From positions 21,640,865-21,704,864 of the forward strand of contig OX438750.1 in the NCBI GenBank assembly GCA_949316235.1: DNA of 64,000 nucleotides. Direction: 5' to 3'. The notes under the pieces are model-generated. The model did not search any database. It was not told the DNA's origin and worked only from the letters and a program-made list of their open reading frames with translations. Within the stretch, counting starts at the first letter, position 1; each line of letters opens with the position of its first letter. The position numbers and the translations under genes were made by a program. Of the stretch, positions 48,001 through 56,639 are shown in pieces. The DNA is from Oegoconia quadripuncta. Lineage: Eukaryota > Arthropoda > Insecta > Lepidoptera > Autostichidae.

Positions 48001-50349
48001 TGGTTAGTATTATATTACCTACTGGTGAACATAGGTGGGCAAATAGATTAATGGCCTAACTGATGACAAGTGGTTTATCTATGAACCCTGTAAGTAGGAA
48101 GTTTAATGGGTCATCGTCATCAACAGCCTTACACGTTCCATCGTTTAATGGGTACCTACATCGGTATAGTAGTTGTCCTTTGTAATTCACATTACACAGA
48201 TAACTTACAAGACATGCCTCTTCAATCTAAAACGCGATATGCATCGTTTGTGCTAGAAGGGTAATGATTTCAATGGAAGGATTTGCCCTAATTTTCAATA
48301 ATAATAAATAAATTGCACATACACGCAGCGCCAGCTAGATCCACACTAAGCAACTTGTATTATGGATACCAGATGGTCGATAAACTACACAAATTTTTTT
48401 TTTTGTTAATATAGACACTTGTAAATGAAAAACATTCATTACTCGGGGACACATGTCTGTGTTCACCATACACACATATGCCCCTAGCGGGATTCGAACC
48501 CGCGACCTTTTGGTATAGCAGTCAGAGTTTCTAACCACTACACCAAACAGGTCGTCTTCTTTGGCGCTAGATATACCAGGCTTGTCGGATTTGTGAGAAC
48601 TCTTCACGAATGACGTCAATAATGGGCACATTGGGATTTGTTCGCAATATGATTCCCTTAGCCACCGTTTATTATTGGAAAAGATTTTCTATCTGAATAT
48701 TATGCTTCTTTGACATATTACTTACAAAAGTTTGTTCATACTCAGAGCTTTCTTTTATATGGAAACGCTCAACAGCACACATAGCTATACTAATAATTTC
48801 TGATAGGACGATATTCACGCGCAGGCAATAGCGACGCTTATGCTAACGCAGTATTAGCGCATATTCATCACCATCATATCGGTCACAGGATGGTCACTGC
48901 TGAATATATGCCTTCTCTTTAGGGTCCGGTTAGAAGCAGCCTACATGCAACCTTTACTTCCCATAAAATTTTTCGCAAGATTATGTCGATAGTGTGTTCG
49001 CTTGTTTTGCAACTTTTACCGAATGACACTATCGCTCAGGCTGGTTTGCACATCTAATGTAGAAAGCGGACCCTCCCAATTGCGATGTTTGTGGTACGGT
49101 CGATGATGTGTGCAACATCTGCTGATGGAATGTTTGCTGCAGAGGTCTTGACATGAATATCTTGACAGTAGCAGATGTCACGGACTACCTGTATCGGTTG
49201 TACTGTCTGCACGTAGCTAGAGGATTACCTCAATCTTTTGTAATAATCTCATGACTATCATCAATTTCTGTGAAATTTTGTCTGTGTCTTGTTGCTAGAC
49301 TTTCGCGTAATGTAGGTAAAATATTTAAATGTTCTCTTGTACATAGGCTACAGCAATTTTGCAGTCGCCGTAAACAGGTAGTGACTGAGGTCGGACCGTG
49401 TCTAAACGTTTCCTGGGCAAGACAATCCCTATTGTGGTGTGGTATACCCATAGGGGCAGTGGTGAAAATGAGCCTTCAGGCTTGGTTGAGCAGACTATCA
49501 ATAGCGATTGTTGCGATCAGTGTTGCCACCAGTGTTTCAGATTTTGATTGATCAGAAATTAAAATGGGAAAAAATATTTAAATCTGTGTTTACAATTATT
49601 ATCTGGTAGAGTAATTAAACAAACTACATTTACATAGAAGTTCAAATTTTAATTGACGATTAATAATATTTACGTTTCTCTTTAGATTTCCAGAATCTAT
49701 CGAGATGCTCTTCTGTCGGAAATCTACCTATTTATTTTTATATCATCTCAGGTCATAATTTTTTAACACAAAATATTAATCATGATAAGTGAACCTTCAA
49801 AGAATTTACAATAGAACCGCAGTACATGTACTGCAATTGCCAAAACACAAGAACTATATTTAAAATTGCCAGAAAACAAATTACCTGGCCTATATTACTT
49901 GAACTATATGGGAATCAGATAACGACTACTAAAAGTAAATTATTCGTTTATTTACAACCTTCTGGCAACACTGATTGCAATTGACCGGCGCTGGCGCATG
50001 TGTGGGCGGCTACCGTGATTTACCGGCTGGTTTGACATCAAACTGGTTGTCTATGACGATGTCTATCACTTATGTAACATAACCTCGTGATTGTAGTAAA
50101 TTACCTGTATCGATGACGATCGATAGAGTTAAGACATTCAAGTCACGAACCAGTTTGATAATAAATTGGTTACCAACTATATTTTCTATTTTAATCTATG
50201 TAGAGCTTAGGTTGATATTAATCACCGGAATACGTTTATTGGATATAAATGATGTCGCGAAGTGTTAAGAAATAAATTTGCAACGAACAGATTACGGATA
50301 GTAAGTATCCATATTACCATAATAGATATATGTATACATGTACGCATGT

Positions 50350-50400
<51 letters not shown>

Positions 50401-51316
50401 TCCATACGCATTTGTAGGTCGGGATATTTTAACATCGATTAACTCTACTAACATAGAGCCAGTTAGTGTAGTCAAACCACAGAACAAAAAAGACACGACG
50501 TTTGTTGGTGTAACGATGGATAATTCAGAGAAATTAATTGCAAGTATTAAGATGTAACTGAAAAACTAATGGATTATTGTGTGGCAACATTGATGATAAT
50601 TAATAAATATTGATGAATTCTGAACTTTATTCTGTGCATAGTTCGATTCGAATGTACCTACTTCCAGTTGTGAGCAAGGGAGCTTACTTGGTAGGAAGAA
50701 GCATTTCCTGATGAATAACGCTTTTCTTCGTTTCGTTTCGTTTATAGGATGCCAATTCAGCTTTCGGATCTATAGTTTTGGATGTATATTAAAGGATCTT
50801 TGCTCTATACTGGTTGGTTGGTGAAGCATGCCTGCTTATTGATCTCTGTTAAAAAGATCTGTTTTATTAAATCTCTACTTATTTCTTAGATTTTAAGAGA
50901 AGGTGTAAGTATACAGTTGTGTCTATGATGGTAAAGACTTTTCAATCTGCACGGCATCCACTGCGATATATTTATTCACAAATGTTAAACACAGTTACTC
51001 GTTCAGACTAATTAAGATAGAGCACGGCTCGTTATTCAGTAGGCTCAATGAAAATTTATGGACATTTATCTCAGAAAATCCTTTCAGGTGTAACTCAAAA
51101 ACAAATGAAATTCCGTATATGAAGTCATAATAACTCCTCTTACCTGGTACCTATTCAGGATTTTGGAGACGCAGCCGTGCGAGACGCGCAGTTGCCGCGA
51201 GATGACGCAGGGACGCACGCCCGCCGCCGCCATCTCCACGATCTTCAGCCTGATGTGGTTCGGCAGGGGCCGCCCGTTGATGAACAATCCACCGAGCTGG
51301 TTGACTCTACCTTGCC
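29290..51316 (-). CDS. gsb-n: Pax3/7 transcription factor, gooseberry-neuro type (five exons seen, start exon missing)
   Basis: Exons in transcript order are 51144-51316, 46293-46433, 43228-43336, 33088-33284 and 29290-30015. All junctions have GT-AG sites and matching phases. Together they give 447 residues: paired domain from [10 protein letters not shown] to SSISRLLR, octapeptide YSIDGILGG, prd-class homeodomain ([20 protein letters not shown] to [12 protein letters not shown], with Ser at position 50), and a Pro/His/Tyr/Ser-rich C-terminus ending KYWI. Such proteins bind DNA through both domains and pattern segments and the nervous system. I chose gooseberry-neuro over gooseberry for three reasons: [17 protein letters not shown] lacks the Asn-Ala-Pro insertion of gooseberry, the C-terminus has YSK and NWS motifs, and the protein ends KYW plus one residue. 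The first coding exon (a short peptide ending in phase 1 before GQGRVNQ) was not found up to 64000. Confidence 0.9.
31078..31247 (+). repeat. RTE-like LINE reverse-transcriptase C-terminal fragment
   Basis: The frame reads [20 protein letters not shown] and then [20 protein letters not shown] up to LKWQ, matching the conserved [20 protein letters not shown] region downstream of the reverse transcriptase in RTE-like elements. It breaks off at LKWQ. Confidence 0.7.
31370..31465 (+). repeat. Dispersed repeat, second copy of the 11440-11620 family
   Basis: CAACGCCGTCAAACACATAA and CGACGTTTATCGCCGGGG match the earlier copy with several changes. Confidence 0.45.
31560..31830 (+). repeat. Foldback-family repeat, copy 1
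   Basis: Shares GTTTACTTTGTATGG, TAATCGAAATTTTTTGAT, CGTAATCAGGAGT and TCACCAGTAAACA, in order, with 42560-42735. Confidence 0.6.
32430..32890 (-). repeat. RTE-like LINE C-terminal fragment with internal fold-back
   Basis: The minus-strand frame from 32630 to 32430 reads [20 protein letters not shown] and then [20 protein letters not shown], the C-terminus of an RTE-like polyprotein. Upstream, a segment encoding [10 protein letters not shown] ends in a 21-bp palindrome instead of continuing into the expected ARRTD region. Confidence 0.65.
32660..32708. repeat. Perfect 21-bp palindrome with 7-base loop
   Basis: The arms are 32660-32680 and 32688-32708, starting AGTGGACACGCC and ending GGCGTGTCCACT, with loop GGAAACT. 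Each arm encodes W-T-R-H-I-A of the LINE on its own strand. Confidence 0.9.
33088..33284 (-). CDS. gsb-n: gsb-n exon: homeodomain residues 1-46
   Basis: 197 nt, entered in phase 1 (acceptor TTACTTAG) and left in phase 0 at GTATGC. It encodes [20 protein letters not shown], then [20 protein letters not shown] to TGLTEARIQ. The intron falls at the 46/47 position of the homeodomain, a known intron site in prd-class genes. Confidence 0.93.
34550..34890. promoter_or_regulatory. Candidate intronic regulatory block
   Basis: A GC-rich, CG-containing block in otherwise AT-rich intron DNA, with no repeat match in the window. It holds TAATCC (34772-34777) and an inverse GGATTA (34843-34848), the core recognised by Lys50-type homeodomains such as Otd. 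Conservation in other species was not examined, so this is only a candidate. Confidence 0.25.
36175..36290 (+). repeat. CR1/Jockey-like LINE 3' tail fragment
   Basis: GGGTGAATAGGCATCTACTG and CATCGTCACTTTCCATCAGG followed by TGAGATTGTG match 5728-5798. It is the third copy of this LINE end in the window. Confidence 0.65.
36990..37252 (+). mobile_element. Helitron-like non-autonomous repeat
   Basis: AAATGCGAAAGTTTGGACG at the start and GCGGGCGGAGCCGCGGGCTC before CTTAGT at the end. It has the same ends as the 10166-10342 element, with a typical family interior (CCTGAACGGATTTGG). The 3' CTAG is mutated. Confidence 0.5.
38320..38425 (-). repeat. RTE-type tail fragment
   Basis: CATCGTCATTATTTCAGCC, CGCTGTTGAACATAAGCCTC and GGATTGGCTGCC match the terminal text of 16890-17215. 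Short and degraded. Confidence 0.45.
39720..39997 (-). repeat. tRNA-derived SINE, family A, near full length
   Basis: On the minus strand it has head GGTTAGCAACTCTGACCAC, a B box (GGTTGCGGGTTCGAATCTCG), body TGATGAATACGGACATGTG and tail GATGGCGCTATGTG. The tRNA-like part cannot fold as a complete tRNA, so it is a SINE and not a tRNA gene. Confidence 0.7.
40345..40420 (+). repeat. SINE family A body fragment
   Basis: TTATCCGTTAGTATCTATAG and TACAAGCTTTGCTTAGTTTG, as at 12860-12915. Confidence 0.6.
40745..41092 (-). repeat. tRNA-related SINE, family B, near full length
   Basis: On the minus strand: CCGCCTCCGTGGCTCAATGT, then GGAGGTCGCGGGTCGATCCC (B box), then a body with GTTCCGGTTGTCAAAGATG and a tail with TTCACTTAACATCAGGTG. 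It is the same family as 11125-11395 in the opposite orientation. Confidence 0.7.
42225..42430. repeat. Helitron-like or related dispersed repeat fragment
   Basis: CTCGCGACTACGCCCGC with TAAAAAGTAGCCTATGGG, and a second CCCGCGACTACGCGCG about 170 bp on. These are recurrent phrases of abundant lepidopteran non-autonomous repeats. Boundaries are unclear. Confidence 0.4.
42470..42735 (+). repeat. Foldback-family repeat, copy 2
   Basis: The arm at about 42476-42525 (CTAGGAACCATAGTGGAATT, TTTCGATTACC) reappears inverted at about 42625-42670 (GGTAATCGAAATTTTTTTGA, CTACGGTTCCTTGG). The right half matches 31560-31830. Confidence 0.6.
43045..43190 (+). repeat. 150-bp AT-rich MITE-like repeat, copy 1
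   Basis: Shares ATATTGAATAACTCTTAAAC, GTGGCACATTTT, GACATTGTCAAAATTGTTAA and TTCCACTGTG with copies at 54763-54885 and, inverted, 54181-54330. This copy lies inside gsb-n, about 40 bp from the splice donor of exon 43228-43336. Confidence 0.6.
43228..43336 (-). CDS. gsb-n: gsb-n exon: end of paired domain and octapeptide
   Basis: 109 nt, acceptor TCGTTACAG, donor GTGAGC, leaving in phase 1. It encodes [19 protein letters not shown] and then [11 protein letters not shown], with the last Gly codon split across the next intron. The octapeptide is the Groucho-type repression motif of Pax3/7 proteins. A MITE-like repeat ends about 40 bp downstream of the donor in transcript direction. Confidence 0.9.
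45070..45200 (+). repeat. Degraded LINE C-terminus (ERGNAAS)
   Basis: The frame reads [14 protein letters not shown] and then stops, followed by a poly(T)-rich stretch. It matches the tails at 13865 and 61735 over the RGNAAS block. Confidence 0.4.
45424..45530 (+). repeat. RTE-type 3' UTR fragment
   Basis: ATCCACACTGAGCGGTCGTG, GTGGATTACGGCTTACC and GAGAAGAGGCTCTGCCCCC follow the block order of a common lepidopteran LINE 3' UTR. Related to 17455-17550. Confidence 0.5.
46293..46433 (-). CDS. gsb-n: gsb-n exon: middle of paired domain
   Basis: 141 nt, phase 0 on both sides (acceptor CGCCCAG, donor GTAACG). It encodes [20 protein letters not shown] through [20 protein letters not shown] to IK: the linker and the start of the second paired-domain subdomain. 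Confidence 0.92.
46988..47340 (+). repeat. Recent 150-bp direct duplication
   Basis: 46988-47138 and 47190-47340 are identical apart from one T/C difference (GGCTGTG versus GGCTGCG). The repeat start is offset by 202 bp, and a 51-bp spacer lies between the copies. The short phrase TCTGGGAC occurs at the end of the spacer and again right after copy 2. This fits a tandem duplication of about 200 bp with the second unit cut short. Confidence 0.85.
47440..47615 (-). repeat. 5S rRNA-like dispersed repeat, copy 1
   Basis: Plus-strand text GTGGCCACCTATCAAGGACA and GTGCTTAACTAGGTAATTG parallels the inverse of 5S rRNA (CCCATCTAAGTACTAACCG, GCTTAATTTCGGTGATC). It is followed by a region with CGATTGGTAAATGC. 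Highly degraded. Confidence 0.4.
48300..48560 (-). repeat. tRNA-derived SINE, family A, near full length
   Basis: On the minus strand it starts GACGACCTGTTTGGTGTAGT, with an A-box-like GGTGTAGTGGTTAG and a perfect B box GGGTTCGAATCCCG, then body GTGAACACAGACATGTG and GGTATCCATAATAC. It is the best-preserved copy in the window. Confidence 0.75.
48860..48965 (-). repeat. RTE-type tail fragment
   Basis: CACCATCATATCGGTCACAG, CACTGCTGAATATATGCC and GGTTAGAAGCAGCCTACATG match 16890-17215. Confidence 0.45.
49518..49973. mobile_element. hAT-like MITE candidate
   Basis: It starts CAGTGTTGCCACC and ends TTCTGGCAACACTG, giving an 11-bp perfect terminal inverted repeat. Flanks GTTGCGAT (49510-49517) and ATTGCAAT (49974-49981) agree at 6 of 8 positions, as expected of an aged 8-bp duplication. 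456 bp, AT-rich, with no transposase. Confidence 0.55.
50352..50398. repeat. AT microsatellite
   Basis: (AT)n of about 47 bp, flanked by ATGTATACATG-type palindromic text. Confidence 0.9.
51144..51316 (-). CDS. gsb-n: gsb-n exon: N-terminal paired domain
   Basis: 173 nt, entered in phase 1 after acceptor TTGTCTACAG and left in phase 0 at a GTAAGA donor. It encodes [20 protein letters not shown] through [20 protein letters not shown] to SKILNRYQ. These are the beta hairpin and first helix-turn-helix of the paired domain. Confidence 0.92.
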
Positions 51317-52586
51317 CTGTAGACAACGCCTTGGTTACTTCTCGTTTTTTATAAATCTCTCTATGACAGTACCAAGTACTTCCAATTCGTTTTTGTGTAC
51401 AAATATAACTAGGTTCTTTTTTTTTATAATACATATATTATTGCTGACTTTATGAGAAGCTGCGTATTTTACAGAAATCATATTTAACTGAAGAATTGAA
51501 AGGGAAAATTATTGAATCGATTAGCGAGCGAAATATTTACGAGTATTAGATTTAGCATAAGTATTTTAACATAATAAGTGGGTAGCATTTATAATTGTTA
51601 ATCTGGACTTTGAGAAAAATAGTCAAGGAAATTAAAGTTAACAAATCAAATATTAAACTTGTTTAGTTAAAAGCGTTAGTATAATTGAAGATATTCAAAA
51701 TATAATTAAAGTAATAATTACTTAAATATCCTTACCTACCCACACATCCATACCATTTTGGTGGCGTTCCATAATGGTATGGTATAATGTTTCCATCAAC
51801 GGTGATTCGGACACATTAACTTAGTAAAATCCACTGAAGCAGACCATTTTCTTGCCGCACAAAATAACCAGCTTTCAACGAAAAACTTCTGAGCTTCGTA
51901 TCATTTATAATATCACCACCGTATGAACGTCACAAATTATGATAAATATCTGTTTACATTAAATTAAGTGAACGAGATCGAAACACATAATCTAAATTGA
52001 TTATCACCCATTTATATTTACATAATTAAAACGACATGTTTAATTAATTACGATGTCATAAATATTATCGAAATAAATGTTTGGACGACGCGTTCAGTTG
52101 TAGACGTCACTTTTATCCGACTATAGCCATGAAGCCTATCAGACGGCGTTGTTTTTTGGTTTGAAAAAAGATCGATAGATCGCGTTATCTTTTTTTTTGC
52201 GCGTGAGTGCAGTAGAGGAGGTTGTGTAGTGAACTGAGAGTGCCGCTGTGTTCGTACGGACAGGGGTTGGTGCGGCTGTGTGAGTGAGCTTCACTAAGGA
52301 GGTTTCGTGGTGAGGACTCGAGGGTAACTGTGTGCGTGAGTGCACATGGTACACTCCCACTTGAACTAGTGTGAGGCATGTAGATGGGCCATGCGATCGT
52401 GTTTTAATTTAGGACTTTCAAATTTTTTTTGCAGTTTTCTTCCATATAAACGTCAATAAAGAACAACTTATCACATTGATTGGATTTTCGGTTATTTTCG
52501 ATTTTATCATAGAGAGATTTCCAAATTAAAAGCATAGCAATAAAACTTAAGTCTAATAGAATTTCACATTTTTTAATAAGTTATTG
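51317..52586. other. Upstream side of the last recognised gsb-n exon
   Basis: No start exon was recognised. The stretch at 52080-52380 is richer in GC, with GAGTG/GTGAG-type repeats, and stays open in one minus-strand frame, but the predicted peptide has no Pax resemblance. It may be regulatory or 5' UTR. Confidence 0.35.
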
Positions 52587-52625
52587 AAGCGGAGAGGGTT
52601 GAAATTAATTCAACCCTCTCCGCTT
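52587..52625. repeat. Perfect 17-bp palindrome with 5-base loop
   Basis: The arms AAGCGGAGAGGGTTGAA (52587-52603) and its exact complement (52609-52625) are separated by ATTAA. The arms are half G+C in an AT-rich surround, so the hairpin would be stable in DNA or RNA. Confidence 0.9.
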
Positions 52626-53429
52626 TTACTTATTTCTCTGGCAAGTTTGCATCAGTATTTGTATTAATATTTCATGGGATTTCAAGATTTATTTTATTAT
52701 AAATATTTTTTATTATGAAAATTAAGGAACACTTTGTCACCCGAGCGCTGTACCAAAACAAGCGCTTGCGCCGAATGGAGGGGCTGAGATCAACCCACTC
52801 ACTCGAACTGTAGTGACAGAAATATGCGTGTCTCATTCTAACCAGTTCTAAACTTTAGCTAGTATTCGTTATTATACTATGCTTTAGCTCGCATTTTACT
52901 GTATTGCCTTTTCATCAAAAGGATAACACTAACTTCGGCGAATACTATTCTGATAAAGATTGACGAAAAAATAATCAATCTTTTTCCGATGTTAATTACT
53001 TACGACTCGATTTTTATGTCGATTGCTTTATCAATTTTGTGATGTGTCTTTTTACATTTATAAATTAGTACTTTGTGATCTTGTGGTATTTGCAAGGATC
53101 AATAGGGTAGGACTGACTTACTGATTATAATTTTTAAGACCAATAGCCGCCTGACAGCCTTAAGTTCACACTGCAGCTTCCTCTCACTACGATAGAGTAT
53201 GGGCTAAAATCCATCATGTGGGCTCAGTGAGCATGTCGGACTAGTGTCAACCTGTCTGTCAGTCAGTATTCTCAAACCGCATACGTGGCCTACTTGACGA
53301 AATTGAAAATAATCGAGACCGGCTATTTAACGTGCCTACGTGGAAGAGATCGCTCTTAGTGATATGGTCGCCAAATTGTACGTTCTACTCTAGCACTTTC
53401 TGTAACTGTATATTCTTTTCTGTTGCGCA
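52626..53429. other. No gene seen; repeat-like text in the second half
   Basis: The stretch 53140-53410 carries phrases (AGCCGCCTGACAGCC, TATGGTCGCCAAATTGTACG, CTGTTGCGCAACAAAGTG) typical of LINE 3' regions and leads directly into the 5S-like block. Confidence 0.4.
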
Positions 53430-53439
53430 ACAAAGTGTA

Positions 53440-53580
53440 TTTGTATTATGCTTTCAGAAGCACGGAACACCTTTATAGGAAAATGCCATTAGTGGTCACC
53501 CATCTAAGGAGAGACCGCGCCAAACATCGCTTAACTTTACTAATCGAAAATGAATAGCGAATGCGAATGCGACACTACAT
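53440..53580 (-). repeat. 5S rRNA-derived dispersed repeat, copy 2
   Basis: Plus-strand text AGTGGTCACCCATCTAAGGA, GAGACCGCGCCAAAC and CGCTTAACTTTACTAATCG lines up along the inverse of the 5S rRNA 3' two thirds (CCCATCTAAGTACTAACCG, CGCTGCTTAATTTCGGTGAT). An animal 5S gene would be intact over 120 bp. This is diverged and joined to other repeat text, so it is a 5S-headed retroposon or pseudogene. Confidence 0.55.
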
Positions 53581-54180
53581 TGACTTTTTAGAAATCTACT
53601 TCACATGTAATAACTAATAAGTTATATTATACGGCCGTGAAGTTTGAAGTGTGGCTGCTTAGCAGGTTGAAGTGGAAGAGAAATTAGGCTTTGAGCCTAA
53701 TCTAATATTTTTTATTCAAGCAAGTTGTGAGAACAAAACTACTATTTTCAAACAAAATCAATTTATTTGATTGTCCATGATAAACAATACCTTAGTGCAA
53801 TCTGACAAGCAGACTGACGATATGGTGCCTGTGTACAAAACAACATCGTCGCAGTCATTAAGGATTCGTTTCCACTTGTTACCACGCTACGTTATTTACA
53901 AAAAAATCTTATACATTAACATACGCATTGCATTAACAAATGTGTGCTATTTAACGAATTTAGAACATTCACTCGACAACATTATGTAATAGTCAGAGAC
54001 AAAATCCATCAGGTACCTCGGGTCTACGGTGCGGTGGTACAGTTGACGGCACGACGACCGTAACATTACCAGTGTAAGATGGCCGCGCGATGCTTCCGGA
54101 GATGTGAACGCAGCGAGACCTGTTTATACTGGAAGTTAACGGTCGTTCATGCAGCCACGTAAAAAGCATATTCAGCATGA

Positions 54181-54330
54181 GCGTTAGAATATACACAGCA
54201 CAATTTAGATATTTCGATAATGTCCGAAAATTGTGCTCAAATAATGCTAAATAATGTCCAAAAAAAATGTGGTACTGTAGTTTAAGAGTTATTCAATATT
54301 TTTGACGATTCTGGCGCTACGTGTATATTC
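54181..54330 (-). repeat. 150-bp AT-rich MITE-like repeat, copy 2 (inverted)
   Basis: Ends GAATATACAC (54187-54196) and GTGTATATTC (54321-54330) are inverted repeats, so this copy shows the termini best. The interior matches 43045-43190. Confidence 0.6.
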
Positions 54331-54762
54331 TTTATTGCACCAAAATATTACAATAACAGAGTACAAACAATAGGTGTTGCAGGAATCTTCATTTCTCATA
54401 TGCAGAAATTGTTATATAATTATAATTATAATATGTATCTCAAAAAAACGTGCCCAAATATTGCTTCCGAAGTATACAAGTCTCATAAATAGTACTTCAA
54501 GTATTTAGATATATATGTATGAGAAGGTGCAGCGTACGGACATTTTACCCACCGGACAAAAAATCGAGATAATACTATTCCCCGCGAGTATGGACATAAG
54601 GAATTACAAACGGACGTGGAGGCCAAAAACGTCAATCGTCTGCACTGGACCTTTTCACTAAGACAAATAACTTCGTTGTTTTTAAAGTGCACTATTTAGG
54701 CACTGTTGCAAATTATAATCATAAGTATAAAGCAGTCTGCGTATGAGAAATGTGCATTCTAG

Positions 54763-54885
54763 CGAACCGTGACGTCAGAATCCTCACGAAAAATATTGAA
54801 TAATTCTTAACCTATACTGGCACAAATTTTCTCCTCTTTGACACAATTTCTTGACATTATCCAAATGGCTAAATTCCACTGTGAG
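54763..54885 (+). repeat. 150-bp AT-rich MITE-like repeat, copy 3
   Basis: CGTGACGTCAGAATCCTCAC, AATATTGAATAATTCTTAA, TTGACATTATCCAAATGGC and TAAATTCCACTGTGAG. Confidence 0.6.
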
Positions 54886-54889
54886 AATT

Positions 54890-56470
54890 GTAGATATTAA
54901 GGATGTCTTTCAGAATAATCTCGTGGTCGTGATCCATCTCGAGGCTTACATGCAACCGAAATCCTTATATTGTTCCATGAACTTCGAGGACAGATAAATA
55001 GACAGATTTCTAGTTTTATAATATCAAGAAACAAACACCTATTTATAAAACCCTTCATAAAAGGATATTATAGTGATAATAAATATAAGTGATGCCGCTG
55101 CAATAGTCTGGTAAGTGCAGTAGCTATAGTATGAAAGGAGCTTTCAGTAAGTCCTCATATATAATCCTTTTACAATGGGAATTTCCACCCACAGTAGCTT
55201 TTCCACGCTTTGAAACTTAAACTCTTCATTTAAGACGGGTTGTTATATTTCTAACAAAGATTTTATGCTTTTAATGAGTTAATAGTAAGTTAATACTTTG
55301 CGAATGTGGATGGTAGTGTGGGTAGGGGTGTACCATGATCAAATCGGAGACGCCTTAAAGAAAGGCCAACTGAAGAGTAACCTAAACCGACATGAACAAT
55401 TTTCTGAGAGTGGTTTATTTATTATAAGAGGTGTGTCAGGATCGTATAGCAAGTAGAACTCTGTTGACACTGCCTACCTCTAGGTACGGGAAACAGGCAT
55501 GACTTTATCTACGAGTATATCTTCAGATTTAATGGTGATTATAGTAATTTTAAGACCTGAAAAACGAACTTTTGTGGACGTCTTGTTCTAGTGCCTGTAG
55601 TTTGCTGTATATCATCCATTTTAACAATGTAACAATGTTATTTTAATGAAAGTTTTAGAGAGTATTAATCTCCAATATCGAAATATCTGATTTAATGGTA
55701 ATTAGGATTAAAGTTTCCAAGAAAATCGGTATGATTTATGGACACTATCAAATAATATTTTATTTATTTATATATTTTATTTAGCATAAGATCGTTAGGC
55801 GTTAACACCTGAAATTGCTTACTTTTTATGGTTAAACTGCAAGCCCTGGAGTCCCGAACAGGATCCGTCTAGTATAGACCATAGTCTACATTATTAACCG
55901 CATTACTTTGCATAACTTTGCATTTATTTATAACATAACCCCTGTAATCTTATGTGGGGAAATAAACATCTTTTTACCCGACTGCCCCAGGAATGGGGGT
56001 AATGTTTTTACCTTTTTTATTTAGTAACATTAATGTTGTCCTTCCTGATTATTTGACCGATTGATTTGAAATCCAAGGAAATTACTGAGACCTATGCAGA
56101 CGATGTTTTTGAGTCGAAAGTATTATGTACTTATTATTTTTGATAGAAATTATGAGGCCAATATTATGAATTATGACTCAATTACCTTGCCTTGATTGGG
56201 CAAAATATCTCATGAAACTCGATGCTACTCGTACATTTGGAGATGCCTTCGTTCAATATTGGACTCACTCTCGTCACTAGCTTTGAGCAAGGAATAAGAA
56301 ACGCAAATATTATTTAAAAATACTGGTTCTCTATAAGAAATGGTTCAAAGTTAACCCTAATAGATCAAAATCAAATTCAATTTCTTTATTACCTTCAACT
56401 TACACTAACAGTTCAAGATAGCATATGTATGTGTGATCATTGGAATAGGACTAGCTTCATCGAGATCGGA
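54890..56470. other. Intergenic or far-upstream DNA, no gene seen
   Basis: AT-rich with short frames only. Confidence 0.4.
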
Positions 56471-56477
56471 TGTTTAA

Positions 56478-56575
56478 CATGTTCTCAGAAGCACGGAAAC
56501 ACATGAACATATGCTAATGGATGGTCGCAAATCCAAAGCAAGGACTTATGAAACTCTACACACAACGGAATAACG
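56478..56575 (-). repeat. 5S rRNA-like dispersed repeat, copy 3
   Basis: TCAGAAGCACGGAAACAC and GGATGGTCGCAAATCCAAAG parallel 53457-53510 (TCAGAAGCACGGAACACC, GTGGTCACCCATCTAAGG). It is the weakest of the three copies. Confidence 0.35.
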
Positions 56576-56639
56576 TTTTAAGTATGGAGGAGTAGATATT
56601 GTTCAAAAAACCCTCCCATTTTAAATACATACTGACCCA

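Larger units (their letters stand above)
46434..51143 (-). other. gsb-n intron of about 4.7 kb
   Basis: Carries the 150-bp duplication (46988-47340), a 5S-like repeat, a SINE, an RTE tail fragment, an hAT-like MITE and an AT microsatellite, each listed separately. Confidence 0.55.

Noticed and set aside
51317..51434. In-frame extension of the first paired-domain exon ([10 protein letters not shown]...)
   Set aside because: It reads through a good acceptor (TTGTCTACAG) and has no resemblance to Pax N-termini, so it is intron sequence.
52139..52360. Minus-strand frame of about 73 residues as the missing Pax start exon
   Set aside because: Thr/His/Ser-rich, no similarity to Pax N-termini, no YPFQ-like end and no phase-1 donor at the right place.
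53440..53580. Functional 5S rRNA gene
   Set aside because: Too many differences from the conserved 5S sequence, no intact 120-bp unit and no clean terminator.
54000..54200. GC-rich patch with TATAAA on the minus strand as a Pax promoter
   Set aside because: A TATA-like TATAAACAGG is present near 54127, but there is no linked coding exon and a MITE adjoins it. It was not supportable as a promoter.
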